18,287 nucleotides of DNA from Desulfomicrobium sp. Lineage in GTDB: Bacteria > Desulfobacterota > Desulfovibrionia > Desulfovibrionales > Desulfomicrobiaceae. How positions within the stretch are numbered: the first letter of the stretch is position 1; each line of letters starts with the position of its first letter. The DNA lies in assembly GCA_003542385.1 (NCBI GenBank), contig DPKT01000339.1, forward strand, positions 3,259-21,545. The letters are read 5' to 3'. Position numbers and translations under genes: made by a program. Below, in pieces: positions 6,934-15,636 of the stretch. The notes beneath the pieces are model-generated. The model was given only the letters and a program-made list of their open reading frames with translations. It was not told the DNA's origin and did not search any database.

Positions 6934-7806
6934 ATGGCATCACTGAGGGACATTCAAAACAAGATCGTCGGTGTGAAAAAGACCAAGCAGATCACGAAAG
7001 CGATGAACATGGTCGCTTCCGCGAAACTGCGTGGTGCTCAGAACCGAATCGAGCGCTTCCGTCCCTATGCTGATAAGTTCCATGACATTCTTATCGATCT
7101 GGCTTCCCGCGCCGACGCCAGCGTCCATCCCCTGCTCGAGAAGCGCGAAGAGATTCAGAACATAGGCATCGTTCTGGTCACTTCGGACAAGGGGTTGTGC
7201 GGCAGCTTCAACGCGAACCTCTGCAACGCCGCCAACAGGCTGGCCAAGCAGAAGGAAGCAGAAGGCAAGACCGTCAAGTTTATCTGCATCGGAAAGAAAG
7301 GCAGGGATTTCATCCGCAAGACGAAGTTCGAGATCGTTTCGCAGTACGCTGAGAATATGACCAACTTCGATTTCCAGTTGGCCAGCGAAACGGGCAACCT
7401 CGTCATCGATGGGTATCTCTCCGGACAGTTTGACGAAGTGCATATCGTTTTCGGAAAGTTCGTGAGCATCGCCAAGCAGGAAGCCACGGCGTCCCAGATT
7501 CTCCCGGCCGAGACGGCCGAGGCGGAAGCACCGACCGGCGCCACGAGCGAATACATCTTCGAACCTTCGGTGGAAGGGCTTCTGGCCGAACTTCTGCCCA
7601 GATATGTCAAGGTCCAGATGTACCGCGGCCTGCTTGATACGTCGGCCAGCGAACATGCGGCACGCATGTCGGCCATGGATAACGCGACCAAGAACTGCGA
7701 CGAAATGGTCGGCAGCCTGACCCTTGTCTACAACAAGGCGCGCCAGGCGAGCATCACCACCCAATTAATGGACATCGTAGGCGGTGCCGAGGCACTGAAA
7801 GGATAA
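6934..7806 (+). CDS. atpG: ATP synthase F1 subunit gamma
   Basis: Subunit gamma, 290 residues, is the rotating central shaft. The N-terminal helix begins MASLRDIQNKIVGVKKTKQITKAMNMVASAKL, the family signature for the coiled coil inside alpha3beta3. The C-terminal partner helix has the matching SASEHAARMSAMDNATKN and NKARQA.IT.Q..DIVGGAEAL pattern. The Rossmann-like middle domain carries SDKGLCGSFN. Length is normal for a bacterial gamma. AAGGAG at 6922-6927 is 6 bases before the ATG. It sits between alpha and beta as in almost all bacterial atp operons. Confidence 0.97.
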   Translation: MASLRDIQNKIVGVKKTKQITKAMNMVASAKLRGAQNRIERFRPYADKFHDILIDLASRADASVHPLLEKREEIQNIGIVLVTSDKGLCGSFNANLCNAANRLAKQKEAEGKTVKFICIGKKGRDFIRKTKFEIVSQYAENMTNFDFQLASETGNLVIDGYLSGQFDEVHIVFGKFVSIAKQEATASQILPAETAEAEAPTGATSEYIFEPSVEGLLAELLPRYVKVQMYRGLLDTSASEHAARMSAMDNATKNCDEMVGSLTLVYNKARQASITTQLMDIVGGAEALKG

Positions 7807-7819
7807 GGGGGCATAACGC

Positions 7820-9229
7820 ATGAGTGCTGTTAATACCGGTAAAATAGTGCAGGTCATCGGGCCTGTTGTCGACTTGGAGTTTGCCGAGGGCAAACTTCCT
7901 GGCATCCTGAACGCCATTCTGATCACCAACCCGACCATCGACGCCGAAGAAGACAACCTGGTCGTCGAAGTCGCCCAGCACCTTGGCAACAGCGTCGTCC
8001 GCTGTATCGCCATGGACAACACCGACGGCCTCGTTCGCGGCCAGATCGGCAAGGACACGGGCAAGCCCATCCAGGTGCCCGTAGGCAAGGCCTCCCTGGG
8101 CCGCATCCTGAACGTCGTGGGTCGCCCCGTGGACGAAAAGGGCCCCATCGTCGCCGAGAAGAGCTACCCGATTCACCGCCCGGCCCCGAGCTTCACCGAG
8201 CAGTCGACCAAGATCGAAGTGCTTGAAACCGGCGTCAAGGTCATCGACCTGCTCGTCCCCTTCCCCAAGGGCGGCAAGATGGGCATGTTCGGTGGCGCCG
8301 GCGTCGGCAAGACCGTTATCCTCATGGAGATGATCAACAACATCGCCAAGAACCACGGCGGCATCTCCGTGTTCGCCGGTGTCGGCGAGCGCACCCGTGA
8401 AGGAAACGACCTTTATCACGAAATGATAGACGCAGGCGTTCTGGACAAAGCCTGCCTTGTCTACGGTCAGATGAACGAACCTCCGGGAGCCCGTTCCCGC
8501 GTCGCTCTGACCGCCCTGGCCGCCGCGGAGTACTTCCGTGACGAAGAAAACCAGGACGTGCTCCTCTTCGTCGACAACATCTTCCGTTTCACCCAGGCCG
8601 GCTCCGAAGTCTCCGCGCTTCTCGGCCGCATGCCCTCCGCCGTCGGCTACCAGCCGACCCTGGGCACCGACCTTGGTGAACTGCAGGAACGCATCACCTC
8701 CACCAACAAGGGTTCCATCACCTCGGTGCAGGCCGTTTACGTTCCCGCCGACGACTTGACCGACCCCGCGCCGGCCACGACCTTCTCGCACCTTGACGGT
8801 ACCATCGTTCTGTCCCGTCAGATCGCAGAACTCGGCATCTACCCCGCGGTGGACCCGCTGGACTCCACGTCCCGCATCCTTGACCCCAACGTCATCGGCA
8901 TGGACCACTACATGACCGCTCGCGCCGTGCAGAGAATCCTCCAGAAGTACAAGGACCTGCAGGACATCATCGCGATTTTGGGCATGGACGAACTGTCCGA
9001 CGAAGACAAGCTGACCGTCTCCCGCGCCCGCAAGATGCAGCGCTTCCTGTCCCAGCCCTTCTTCGTTGCCGCCCAGTTCACCGGCAAAGAAGGCCGCTAC
9101 GTGAAGCTCGAAGACACCATCAAGGGCTTCAAGGAGATCATCGAGGGCAAGCACGATTCCATTCCGGAGTCCTGCTTCTACATGGTCGGCGGCTTGGACG
9201 AGGCTCTGGAAAACGCCAAGAAACAGTAA
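7820..9229 (+). CDS. atpD: ATP synthase F1 subunit beta (catalytic)
   Basis: The 469-residue catalytic subunit makes or hydrolyses ATP at the alpha-beta interface. The P-loop is G158-GAGVGKT165, and the catalytic glutamate is E190 in the GERTREGND loop. The Walker B region reads DVLLFVDNIFRFTQAGSEVSALLGRMPSAVGYQPTL and the ATP synthase signature is PAVDPLDSTSR. All are intact and spaced as in the family. AAGGGGG at about 7803-7811 provides a ribosome site ahead of ATG 7820. A leading segment around NTGKIVQVIGPVVDLEF is the usual beta-barrel start. It follows atpG by 13 bases. Confidence 0.98.
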   Translation: MSAVNTGKIVQVIGPVVDLEFAEGKLPGILNAILITNPTIDAEEDNLVVEVAQHLGNSVVRCIAMDNTDGLVRGQIGKDTGKPIQVPVGKASLGRILNVVGRPVDEKGPIVAEKSYPIHRPAPSFTEQSTKIEVLETGVKVIDLLVPFPKGGKMGMFGGAGVGKTVILMEMINNIAKNHGGISVFAGVGERTREGNDLYHEMIDAGVLDKACLVYGQMNEPPGARSRVALTALAAAEYFRDEENQDVLLFVDNIFRFTQAGSEVSALLGRMPSAVGYQPTLGTDLGELQERITSTNKGSITSVQAVYVPADDLTDPAPATTFSHLDGTIVLSRQIAELGIYPAVDPLDSTSRILDPNVIGMDHYMTARAVQRILQKYKDLQDIIAILGMDELSDEDKLTVSRARKMQRFLSQPFFVAAQFTGKEGRYVKLEDTIKGFKEIIEGKHDSIPESCFYMVGGLDEALENAKKQ

Positions 9230-9250
9230 TTCTTGCCCTGGGGTATTGAT

Positions 9251-9679
9251 ATGGCTAAGACAATAACGCTTGAAATTGTGACACCGGACAAGATGGTGCT
9301 CAAGGAAGAGGTCGACTATGTCGGCGCTCCTGGCATCAACGGTGAATTCGGTGTCCTGCCCAATCATATCCCGTTTCTCTCTGCGCTTGGTATCGGGAGC
9401 CTCTACTACAAACTGAACGGCAAAAAGTACTATGTCTTTGTTGCCGGCGGGTTTGCCGAGGTGTCCCCTGCGAAGGTGACAGTTCTTGCTGAAGTGGCGG
9501 AAAAAGCTGAAGAAATCGATCTGGAGCGGGCCCGCAGGGCTCAGGATAGAGCCGAGCAGCGCGCCAAGCAGCAACAGGAGAAATTGGATCACGCGGCCGT
9601 GCAGGCCGCTCTGGCCAGGGCGCTTCACCGCATGAAGTGTCGTGCTAGCGCCGTGAGCGAAGGCACGTGCCGCATGTAA
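9251..9679 (+). CDS. atpC: ATP synthase F1 subunit epsilon
   Basis: The 142-residue epsilon subunit binds gamma and the c ring and can inhibit ATP hydrolysis. The N-terminal beta-sandwich is recognised from LEIVTPDKMV..EEVDYV.APG.NGEFGVLPNH.PFLSAL. Two C-terminal helices follow, including a DLERARRAQDRAEQRAKQ stretch. ATG 9251 is chosen over an in-frame TTG at 9233 because CTGGGG at 9238-9243 is 7 bases before it. The last dozen or so residues, after an ordinary helix end, are unusual and include two cysteines (C130, C140). The gene is 21 bases after atpD and directly before a strong terminator, so it ends the atp transcript. Confidence 0.95.
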   Translation: MAKTITLEIVTPDKMVLKEEVDYVGAPGINGEFGVLPNHIPFLSALGIGSLYYKLNGKKYYVFVAGGFAEVSPAKVTVLAEVAEKAEEIDLERARRAQDRAEQRAKQQQEKLDHAAVQAALARALHRMKCRASAVSEGTCRM

Positions 9680-9701
9680 TGAAGGCTGTATGACGACTAC
9701 G

Positions 9702-9733
9702 AAGGCAGGTTCTCCGGAACCTGCCTTTTTTTT
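9702..9733 (+). terminator. Intrinsic terminator of the atp cluster
   Basis: A perfect 11-pair stem (AAGGCAGGTTC at 9702-9712, loop TCCG, GAACCTGCCTT at 9717-9727) runs directly into eight T (9726-9733). It begins 22 bases after the atpC stop. This is a textbook Rho-independent terminator and separates the atp genes from glmU. Confidence 0.95.
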
Positions 9734-9745
9734 GGCTTCGGGGTC

Positions 9746-9774
9746 TTGAACCGCGGCCCATCTGTCGATATTTT
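9746..9774 (+). promoter_or_regulatory. Candidate sigma-70 promoter for glmU and downstream genes
   Basis: TTGAAC (9746-9751), a 17-base spacer and TATTTT (9769-9774) give 4 of 6 consensus positions in each box. The pair begins just 12 bases after the atp terminator and predicts a start near 9781. That leaves a leader of about 105 bases before the glmU start. Confidence 0.6.
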
Positions 9775-9817
9775 CCGGGCCTGTTTGCGAACAGGATGAG
9801 GATAACCGTTGCGTCGC

Positions 9818-9847
9818 CGGCTCCCCGTCAGGAGCCGATACCTTTTT
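9818..9847 (+). promoter_or_regulatory. Hairpin in the glmU leader followed by a T run
   Basis: CGGCTCC (9818-9824) and GGAGCCG (9831-9837) form a perfect 7-pair stem with a 6-base loop. Five bases later comes TTTTT (9843-9847). It lies between the candidate promoter and the glmU start, so it could act as a weak attenuator or a protective 5' structure. A smaller hairpin, CTGTT/AACAG at 9781-9794, precedes it at the predicted transcript start. Confidence 0.35.
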
Positions 9848-9887
9848 CCCGCTGGCCGGGAGGCTTCGTACAGCCATGGAGACACGA

Positions 9888-11276
9888 ATGAGCGCCACAT
9901 TGGGATATGTTCTTCTAGCGGCCGGAAAGGGGACGAGGATGCATTCCGATTCCCCTAAAGTGCTGCAGACGGTATTGGGCAAGCCGTTGCTCGGGTACGT
10001 GTTCGATGCGCTCGGACACGTCCCGCCCGGGCTCGTCTGGACGGTCATCGGTTTCGGGGCGCAGGAGGTCCGGTCGACGTTCGCTTCGCGTGATCTGCAG
10101 TTTGTCCTGCAGGAGGAGCAGCTCGGCACGGGTCACGCCGTCTCACTGGCCTGGCCGGAGATCGTCGCGAGCGGTCTGTCCCATGTCTGCGTTCTGAACG
10201 GAGACACTCCGTACGTTCCTGTTCAGGAGGTGGAGGCCCTTGCGGATTTGTGCCGAGAAGAAGGGGCGGCAATGGGCATGCTGACCCTGGAGCTGGAAAA
10301 TCCTTTCGGGTACGGCCGTGTCGTACGGTCAAACGAGGGCGTTGTCCTGCGCGTCGTGGAGGAGAAGGACTTCGACGCAGTGGAGTACGGCGGGGAGATC
10401 AACGAGGTCAATTCCGGCGTATACGTGTTCGATGTTGTCAAGTGTACTGAGCTCTTGGCGAAAATGGACCGGGACAATGCCCAGGGCGAGTTCTACCTGA
10501 CGCAGATGATCGGCCTGTGTGCACAGGCCGGGCTGGCTGTCGCAGGCATGCCCTTCGGCAGTTCCGAACTCTTGCGCGGCATCAATTCTCCGCGGGAGCT
10601 GGTCGACTTCGAGGAAGCTCTCCGGGCGCGAATCGTCGAGGAACATCTGCGAGCTGGCGTCATTCTGCGCAACGGCGTGTCGATCGTCATCGGTCCCGAT
10701 GTCGAGATCGCCCCGGGTGTCGAGATAGTCGGTCCGTGTGAAATCTACGGGCGCAGCCGCATTGAGCGGGGTGCGCGCATCTCGTCACACTGCTGGATCA
10801 GGGACGCGGTTCTTGGTCCTTGCCAAGTGAAATCCTTTTCTCATATTGAGGGGGCACATGTCGGTGAAGGCGCATCGATCGGCCCATACGCCCGTCTCCG
10901 GCCCGGGGCCGACATCGGCCGAAAGGCCCGGGTCGGCAATTTCGTGGAGGTCAAGAATGCGGTCCTCCATGAGGGCGCCAAGGCGGGGCACCTGTCCTAT
11001 CTCGGCGACAGCGACATCGGGGCGGATGTGAACATCGGCGCGGGCACCATCACCTGCAACTATGACGGGGTCCGCAAGCACCGCACCGAGATCCGCGAGA
11101 AAGCCTTCATCGGGAGCAATACCGCACTGGTGGCCCCGGTGATCGTGGGGGCCGGGGCGGTTGTCGGAGCCGGGTCGGTGGTGACGAAGGATGTCCCTGA
11201 CGGGGTCCTCTGTGTCGCCAGGGCCCGGCAGACGAACATTGAGAGAAAAAAGCGCCAAGAAAAACCTCAATCCTAG
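9888..11276 (+). CDS. glmU: Bifunctional GlmU: GlcN-1-P acetyltransferase and GlcNAc-1-P uridyltransferase
   Basis: GlmU performs the last two steps to UDP-GlcNAc, the precursor of peptidoglycan and lipid A, in the cytoplasm. The N-terminal pyrophosphorylase has the signature LLAAGKGTRM..DSPKVL with R17 and K24 (E. coli R18, K25), an LNGDTP metal-binding segment and GYGR.VR. From about residue 250 the protein becomes a left-handed beta helix of hexapeptide repeats. The acetyltransferase histidine is H368 in AGHLSYLGDS, followed by GAGTITCNYDG. At 462 residues the length is normal. I prefer ATG 9888, with GGAG at 9878-9881 six bases upstream. ATG 9876 is possible, but its nearest GGGAGG is 12 bases away. 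The small genes that follow may share its promoter. Confidence 0.96.
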   Translation: MSATLGYVLLAAGKGTRMHSDSPKVLQTVLGKPLLGYVFDALGHVPPGLVWTVIGFGAQEVRSTFASRDLQFVLQEEQLGTGHAVSLAWPEIVASGLSHVCVLNGDTPYVPVQEVEALADLCREEGAAMGMLTLELENPFGYGRVVRSNEGVVLRVVEEKDFDAVEYGGEINEVNSGVYVFDVVKCTELLAKMDRDNAQGEFYLTQMIGLCAQAGLAVAGMPFGSSELLRGINSPRELVDFEEALRARIVEEHLRAGVILRNGVSIVIGPDVEIAPGVEIVGPCEIYGRSRIERGARISSHCWIRDAVLGPCQVKSFSHIEGAHVGEGASIGPYARLRPGADIGRKARVGNFVEVKNAVLHEGAKAGHLSYLGDSDIGADVNIGAGTITCNYDGVRKHRTEIREKAFIGSNTALVAPVIVGAGAVVGAGSVVTKDVPDGVLCVARARQTNIERKKRQEKPQS

Positions 11277-11284
11277 GACGTTAC

Positions 11285-11464
11285 ATGGATATCCTGAATC
11301 AACTCACCGAGAAGATAACCCTTCTCCTGGAACGCCAGGAGGCCTTGAAACTTGAGAATTCGCAATTAAAGGAATCTCTTGAGCAGGAACGACAGACCAA
11401 GGAGGCGGTCCTGGCCAAGGTCGAAAATATCTTGAACAGGTTGCAAGAGGTTGATAGAAAATAG
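11285..11464 (+). CDS. Small coiled-coil protein, 59 residues (ZapB-like in form)
   Basis: The ORF encodes 59 residues with AGGA at 11275-11278, 6 bases before the ATG. It lies 8 bases after glmU and 3 bases before zapA. The whole chain is a predicted amphipathic helix with regularly spaced Leu and Ile, and charged Glu, Lys, Arg and Gln elsewhere. There is no Pro or Gly, as in a short parallel coiled coil. Size, composition and position before zapA recall ZapB, the coiled-coil partner of ZapA at the division ring. Such proteins have little sequence conservation, so this is inference from context. It is easily missed because of its length. The reading frame, ribosome site and tight packing make a real gene likely. 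Confidence 0.75.
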   Translation: MDILNQLTEKITLLLERQEALKLENSQLKESLEQERQTKEAVLAKVENILNRLQEVDRK

Positions 11465-11467
11465 TCA

Positions 11468-11743
11468 ATGCCAGGATACAATTTGACCGTGCTCGGCCTC
11501 GAACTTTCCTTCGCGGCCGACGTTCCGCCCGAGCGGATTCACCAGGCGGTGGATTTCGTGCACAAGCGATACAGCGAGTTGCAGGGGCGGGCCAGCAACA
11601 TGAGCAAGGAGCGGCTCCTGACATATCTGGCACTCAGTCTGGCCGACGATTATTTACATGATCAAGGGAGGCTGTCGCAGCTTGAAGGCAATCTGCAGCA
11701 GCTTCTTTCGAAGATAGATAGTCCTGAAGAACAGCAGACCTAA
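11468..11743 (+). CDS. zapA: Cell division protein ZapA
   Basis: This 91-residue protein matches ZapA in layout. A short N-terminal beta part (YNLTVLGLELSFAADVPPERIHQAVDFVHKRY) leads into a long helix with the LLTYLALSLADDYLH segment and a Gln-, Leu- and Glu-rich coiled-coil end. ZapA binds FtsZ and bundles its filaments at midcell. Length is within the family range (about 90-110). The ATG is 3 bases after the small coiled-coil gene, with only a weak purine-rich site (AAGAGG, inside that gene's end), so coupling is likely. A 6S RNA begins immediately after the stop. The zapA-ssrS neighbourhood is the same as in E. coli and supports both calls. Confidence 0.88.
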   Translation: MPGYNLTVLGLELSFAADVPPERIHQAVDFVHKRYSELQGRASNMSKERLLTYLALSLADDYLHDQGRLSQLEGNLQQLLSKIDSPEEQQT

Positions 11744-11922
11744 ACCCTGGAGGGTCAGTGATTGGTGATGCGTTTTTGAGCCAATAAAGCGCAATTAGGG
11801 TAGCTTACAACGGCCTTGTGTGCATGCTCCGGGCAATACCGGAGAAGCCTGATGGGCTGTAGCCAACCCCCTCTTAACTTAAGAGGTTCAAAATAATTCC
11901 CAACACTGCCTTCCGGGGCTTT
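11744..11922 (+). ncRNA. ssrS: 6S RNA
   Basis: The RNA mimics an open promoter and sequesters sigma-70 RNA polymerase. The core around 11822-11858 (GCATGCTCCGG, then CCGGAGAAGCCT) closely matches the E. coli 6S core GAGCATGCTCGGTC...CCGAGAAGCCTT. The closing stem pairs 11745-11760 with 11904-11918 over 15 pairs (including G-U) and one bulged U. The apical hairpin is CTCCGG 11827-11832 with CCGGAG 11839-11844. Below it ACGGCC 11810-11815 pairs with GGCTGT 11855-11860. The 3' side of the central bubble holds the hairpin 11870-11876/11880-11886, equivalent to the one in E. coli 6S. Length of about 175-180 is standard, and zapA upstream is the classical neighbour. Exact ends are inferred from the stem, and no clear promoter or terminator was found. 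Confidence 0.92.
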
Positions 11923-12082
11923 TCAAAAGTCTGTCCTTTCGAAGAGCCAGGCCCGCCCGATTCCCTCCTTGCAGATGCGACGATCACACGCGCTGTCGTT
12001 CCCAACGTCCGATTGAAGGACAGGAGCGTCACTTTATGGCCCTCGCGCAGGCGTTTCAATATATTGCGCCAAGGAGTTTTTC
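11923..12082 (+). other. Gap between 6S RNA and rny; probable structured rny leader
   Basis: These 160 bases contain no convincing gene. CTGTCCTT at 11931-11938 is exactly complementary to AAGGACAG at 12016-12023, an 8-pair long-range stem extendable by G-U pairs at both ends. It encloses about 77 bases that include a shorter GCGAC/GTCGT pairing. A good ribosome site AAGGAG (12071-12076) precedes the rny ATG by 6 bases. One frame is open from 11878 to 12090 but lacks an ATG or GTG start and ends inside rny. I found no convincing promoter, so rny may be read through from the 6S transcript. Confidence 0.4.
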
Positions 12083-13639
<1,557 letters not shown>

Positions 13640-13646
13640 CTCCTTC

Positions 13647-14435
13647 GTGCGGCTTTTATTTCTCGGCGACATAGCTGGCAGAACAGGGCGGCAGATGGTG
13701 AAGGACCATCTGCCGCGTTTGCGTCGTGAAATGGGCCTGGACGCCGTGCTGGCCAACGGCGAGAACGCTTCCGGGGGCCTGGGGATTTCGGCCAAGAGCG
13801 CCATGGAACTGCGGCGTGCCGGGGTGGACGTGCTGACCACGGGCAACCACGTCTGGAAGTTCCCCGACATCCGGCCCATTCTGGCGAGCGAACCCTGGAT
13901 ACTGCGGCCGGCCAACTACCCGGCCGGTGCGCCGGGACGGGGCTGCGGCGTGTACAGCCTGGGGGAAGGACTGCCCGAGCTTGCGGTGCTGAACCTCCAG
14001 GGACGGACGTTCATGGACCCCGTGGACTGCCCTTTCGCGACGGCCGAGGGCCTGCTGGCATCCATCCCGTCCGGGGCGCTGGTCGTTGTGGACATGCACG
14101 CCGAAGCCACCTCCGAAAAGCGGGCCCTGGCCCACATGCTGCGCGGCCGTGTGCAGGTCGTCGTGGGCACGCACACGCACGTCCAGACCAACGACGCCTG
14201 CGTCCTGGACGGGGTCACGGGGTACATTTCCGACCTCGGCATGTGCGGGCCCGAGGACTCGTGCCTGGGCATGGACAACGACGTCATTCTGCGCAAGTTT
14301 CAGACCTGCCTGCCGCAGCGTTTCGAACTTGCGAAGGGACCGTGCATGCTGAACGGTGTTGTGATCGAACTGGACCGGGGAAAATGCCTGAGCATCGTCC
14401 CCTGGCAATACAGGGAACATAAGGAAGAGCCATGA
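13647..14435 (+). CDS. ymdB: YmdB-type metallophosphoesterase (2',3'-cyclic nucleotide phosphodiesterase family)
   Basis: The protein belongs to the YmdB family (TIGR00282) of di-metal phosphoesterases. B. subtilis YmdB hydrolyses 2',3'-cyclic nucleotides and affects biofilm and motility choices. Metal and catalytic residues are visible: D8 in LFLGDIAGR, E39 and N40 in ANGEN, N67 and H68 in TTGNHVW, H151 in DMHAE, and H176 and H178 in GTHTHV. With GTG 13647 as start the protein is 262 residues, and D8, E39 and N67 have the same numbers as in B. subtilis YmdB, which supports this start. An in-frame TTG at 13629 would overlap rny and add 6 residues. Neither has a strong ribosome site, so coupling to rny is likely. 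The 3' end overlaps tyrS (ATGA). Confidence 0.9.
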   Translation: MRLLFLGDIAGRTGRQMVKDHLPRLRREMGLDAVLANGENASGGLGISAKSAMELRRAGVDVLTTGNHVWKFPDIRPILASEPWILRPANYPAGAPGRGCGVYSLGEGLPELAVLNLQGRTFMDPVDCPFATAEGLLASIPSGALVVVDMHAEATSEKRALAHMLRGRVQVVVGTHTHVQTNDACVLDGVTGYISDLGMCGPEDSCLGMDNDVILRKFQTCLPQRFELAKGPCMLNGVVIELDRGKCLSIVPWQYREHKEEP

Positions 14436-15628
14436 CAGACAAAGAGTTGGCCCGCCAGCTGGAACAGATCCGGCGCGGGAGCGTGGAGATCATCAACGAG
14501 GAGGAACTGGTCGAGAAGCTGCGCCGCGGCACGCCCCTGCGCGTCAAGGCGGGGTTCGACCCCACGGCCCCGGACCTGCATCTGGGCCACACCGTACTCA
14601 TCCAGAAGCTCAAGCATTTCCAGGAACTCGGCCACCACGTCATCTTTCTGATCGGCGATTTCACGGGCATGATCGGCGACCCGTCGGGCAAGTCCGAGAC
14701 GCGCAAGACCCTGACCCGCGAGGCCGTGCTGCAAAACGCCGAGACCTACAAGAAGCAGATCTTCAAGATCCTCGACCCGGAGCGGACCGAGGTCGCCTTC
14801 AACTCCACCTGGATGGACGCCTTCACGGCCGCTGATTTCATCGGCTTGTGCTCCCGCTACACCGTGGCGCGCATGCTCGAACGCGACGACTTCGAGAAGC
14901 GCTTCAAGGGCAACCAGCCCATTGCCATCCACGAGTTCCTCTACCCCCTGGTGCAGGGGTACGATTCCGTGGCCCTGCGCGCCGACGTCGAGCTCGGCGG
15001 CACGGACCAGAAGTTCAACCTGCTCATGGGGCGCCACCTGCAGCGCGAACACGGCCAGGCTTCGCAGATCGTCCTGACCGTGCCCATCCTCGAAGGCCTC
15101 GACGGCGTGCAGAAGATGAGCAAGTCCCTGGGCAACTACATCGGCATCGACGAGGCTCCGGCCGACATCTTCGGCAAGGTCATGTCCATCTCCGACGAAC
15201 TCATGTGGCGCTACTACGAGCTGCTCTCGGACCGCTCCCTCGACGACATCGGAAACCTGCGTGATCAGGTTCTGAACGGGGCCCTGCACCCCAAGACCGC
15301 CAAGGAGGATCTGGCCGAGGAGATCACGCGCCGCTTCCACGGTCCGGAGGCGGCTTCCGGCGCGCGCGAAGGGTTCAACGCCGTGTTCGCCAAGCAGGGG
15401 ATTCCCGAGGACATCGAGGTCTTCGAAGCGGCTGCCGGAACGACGCTGGTCGACGTGCTGAGCGAGAGCGGGGTATGCTCGTCCAAGGGCGACGCCCGCC
15501 GCATGTGCAAGCAGAACGCCGTGACCATCGACGGACGCAAGGAGGACGATCCCGCCTTTGCCTTTGAGGCCGGTGAATACGTGCTCAAGGTCGGCAAGAA
15601 GCGCTTCCTCAAGGTCATGGCGAAGTAG
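14432..15628 (+). CDS. tyrS: Tyrosyl-tRNA synthetase
   Basis: TyrS attaches tyrosine to tRNA-Tyr in the cytoplasm. The 398-residue class I enzyme has the HIGH motif as H50-LGH53 in DPTAPDLHLGH, an FLIGDFTGMIGDPSGKS segment, and the KMSKS loop at K228-MSKS232. A C-terminal S4 RNA-binding domain (about 335-395) ends KVGKRRFLKV-like (KVGKKRFLKV). Overall length and the DPTAPDLHLGH pattern fit the longer TyrZ-like bacterial subgroup of about 400 residues. ATG 14432 overlaps the upstream stop by 4 bases, with AAGGAAGAG as ribosome site. I see no T-box or other aminoacyl-tRNA-responsive leader, and the overlap leaves no room for one. Confidence 0.97.
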   Translation: MTDKELARQLEQIRRGSVEIINEEELVEKLRRGTPLRVKAGFDPTAPDLHLGHTVLIQKLKHFQELGHHVIFLIGDFTGMIGDPSGKSETRKTLTREAVLQNAETYKKQIFKILDPERTEVAFNSTWMDAFTAADFIGLCSRYTVARMLERDDFEKRFKGNQPIAIHEFLYPLVQGYDSVALRADVELGGTDQKFNLLMGRHLQREHGQASQIVLTVPILEGLDGVQKMSKSLGNYIGIDEAPADIFGKVMSISDELMWRYYELLSDRSLDDIGNLRDQVLNGALHPKTAKEDLAEEITRRFHGPEAASGAREGFNAVFAKQGIPEDIEVFEAAAGTTLVDVLSESGVCSSKGDARRMCKQNAVTIDGRKEDDPAFAFEAGEYVLKVGKKRFLKVMAK

Positions 15629-15636
15629 GGGGCGGC

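Noticed and set aside
7754..10129. A 791-codon open frame on the - strand opposite atpD and atpC
   Set aside because: It is a GC-rich antisense shadow. The + strand has intact, motif-complete atpD, atpC and the start of glmU, and the frame also runs through the atp terminator. Its translation is rich in Asp, Gly, Val and His repeats typical of reverse-frame artefacts.
12013..12065. Possible rny promoter boxes (TTGAAG at 12013-12018, TATATT at 12060-12065)
   Set aside because: No pairing gives acceptable spacing with two good boxes. The TATATT would put the transcript start at the ribosome site.
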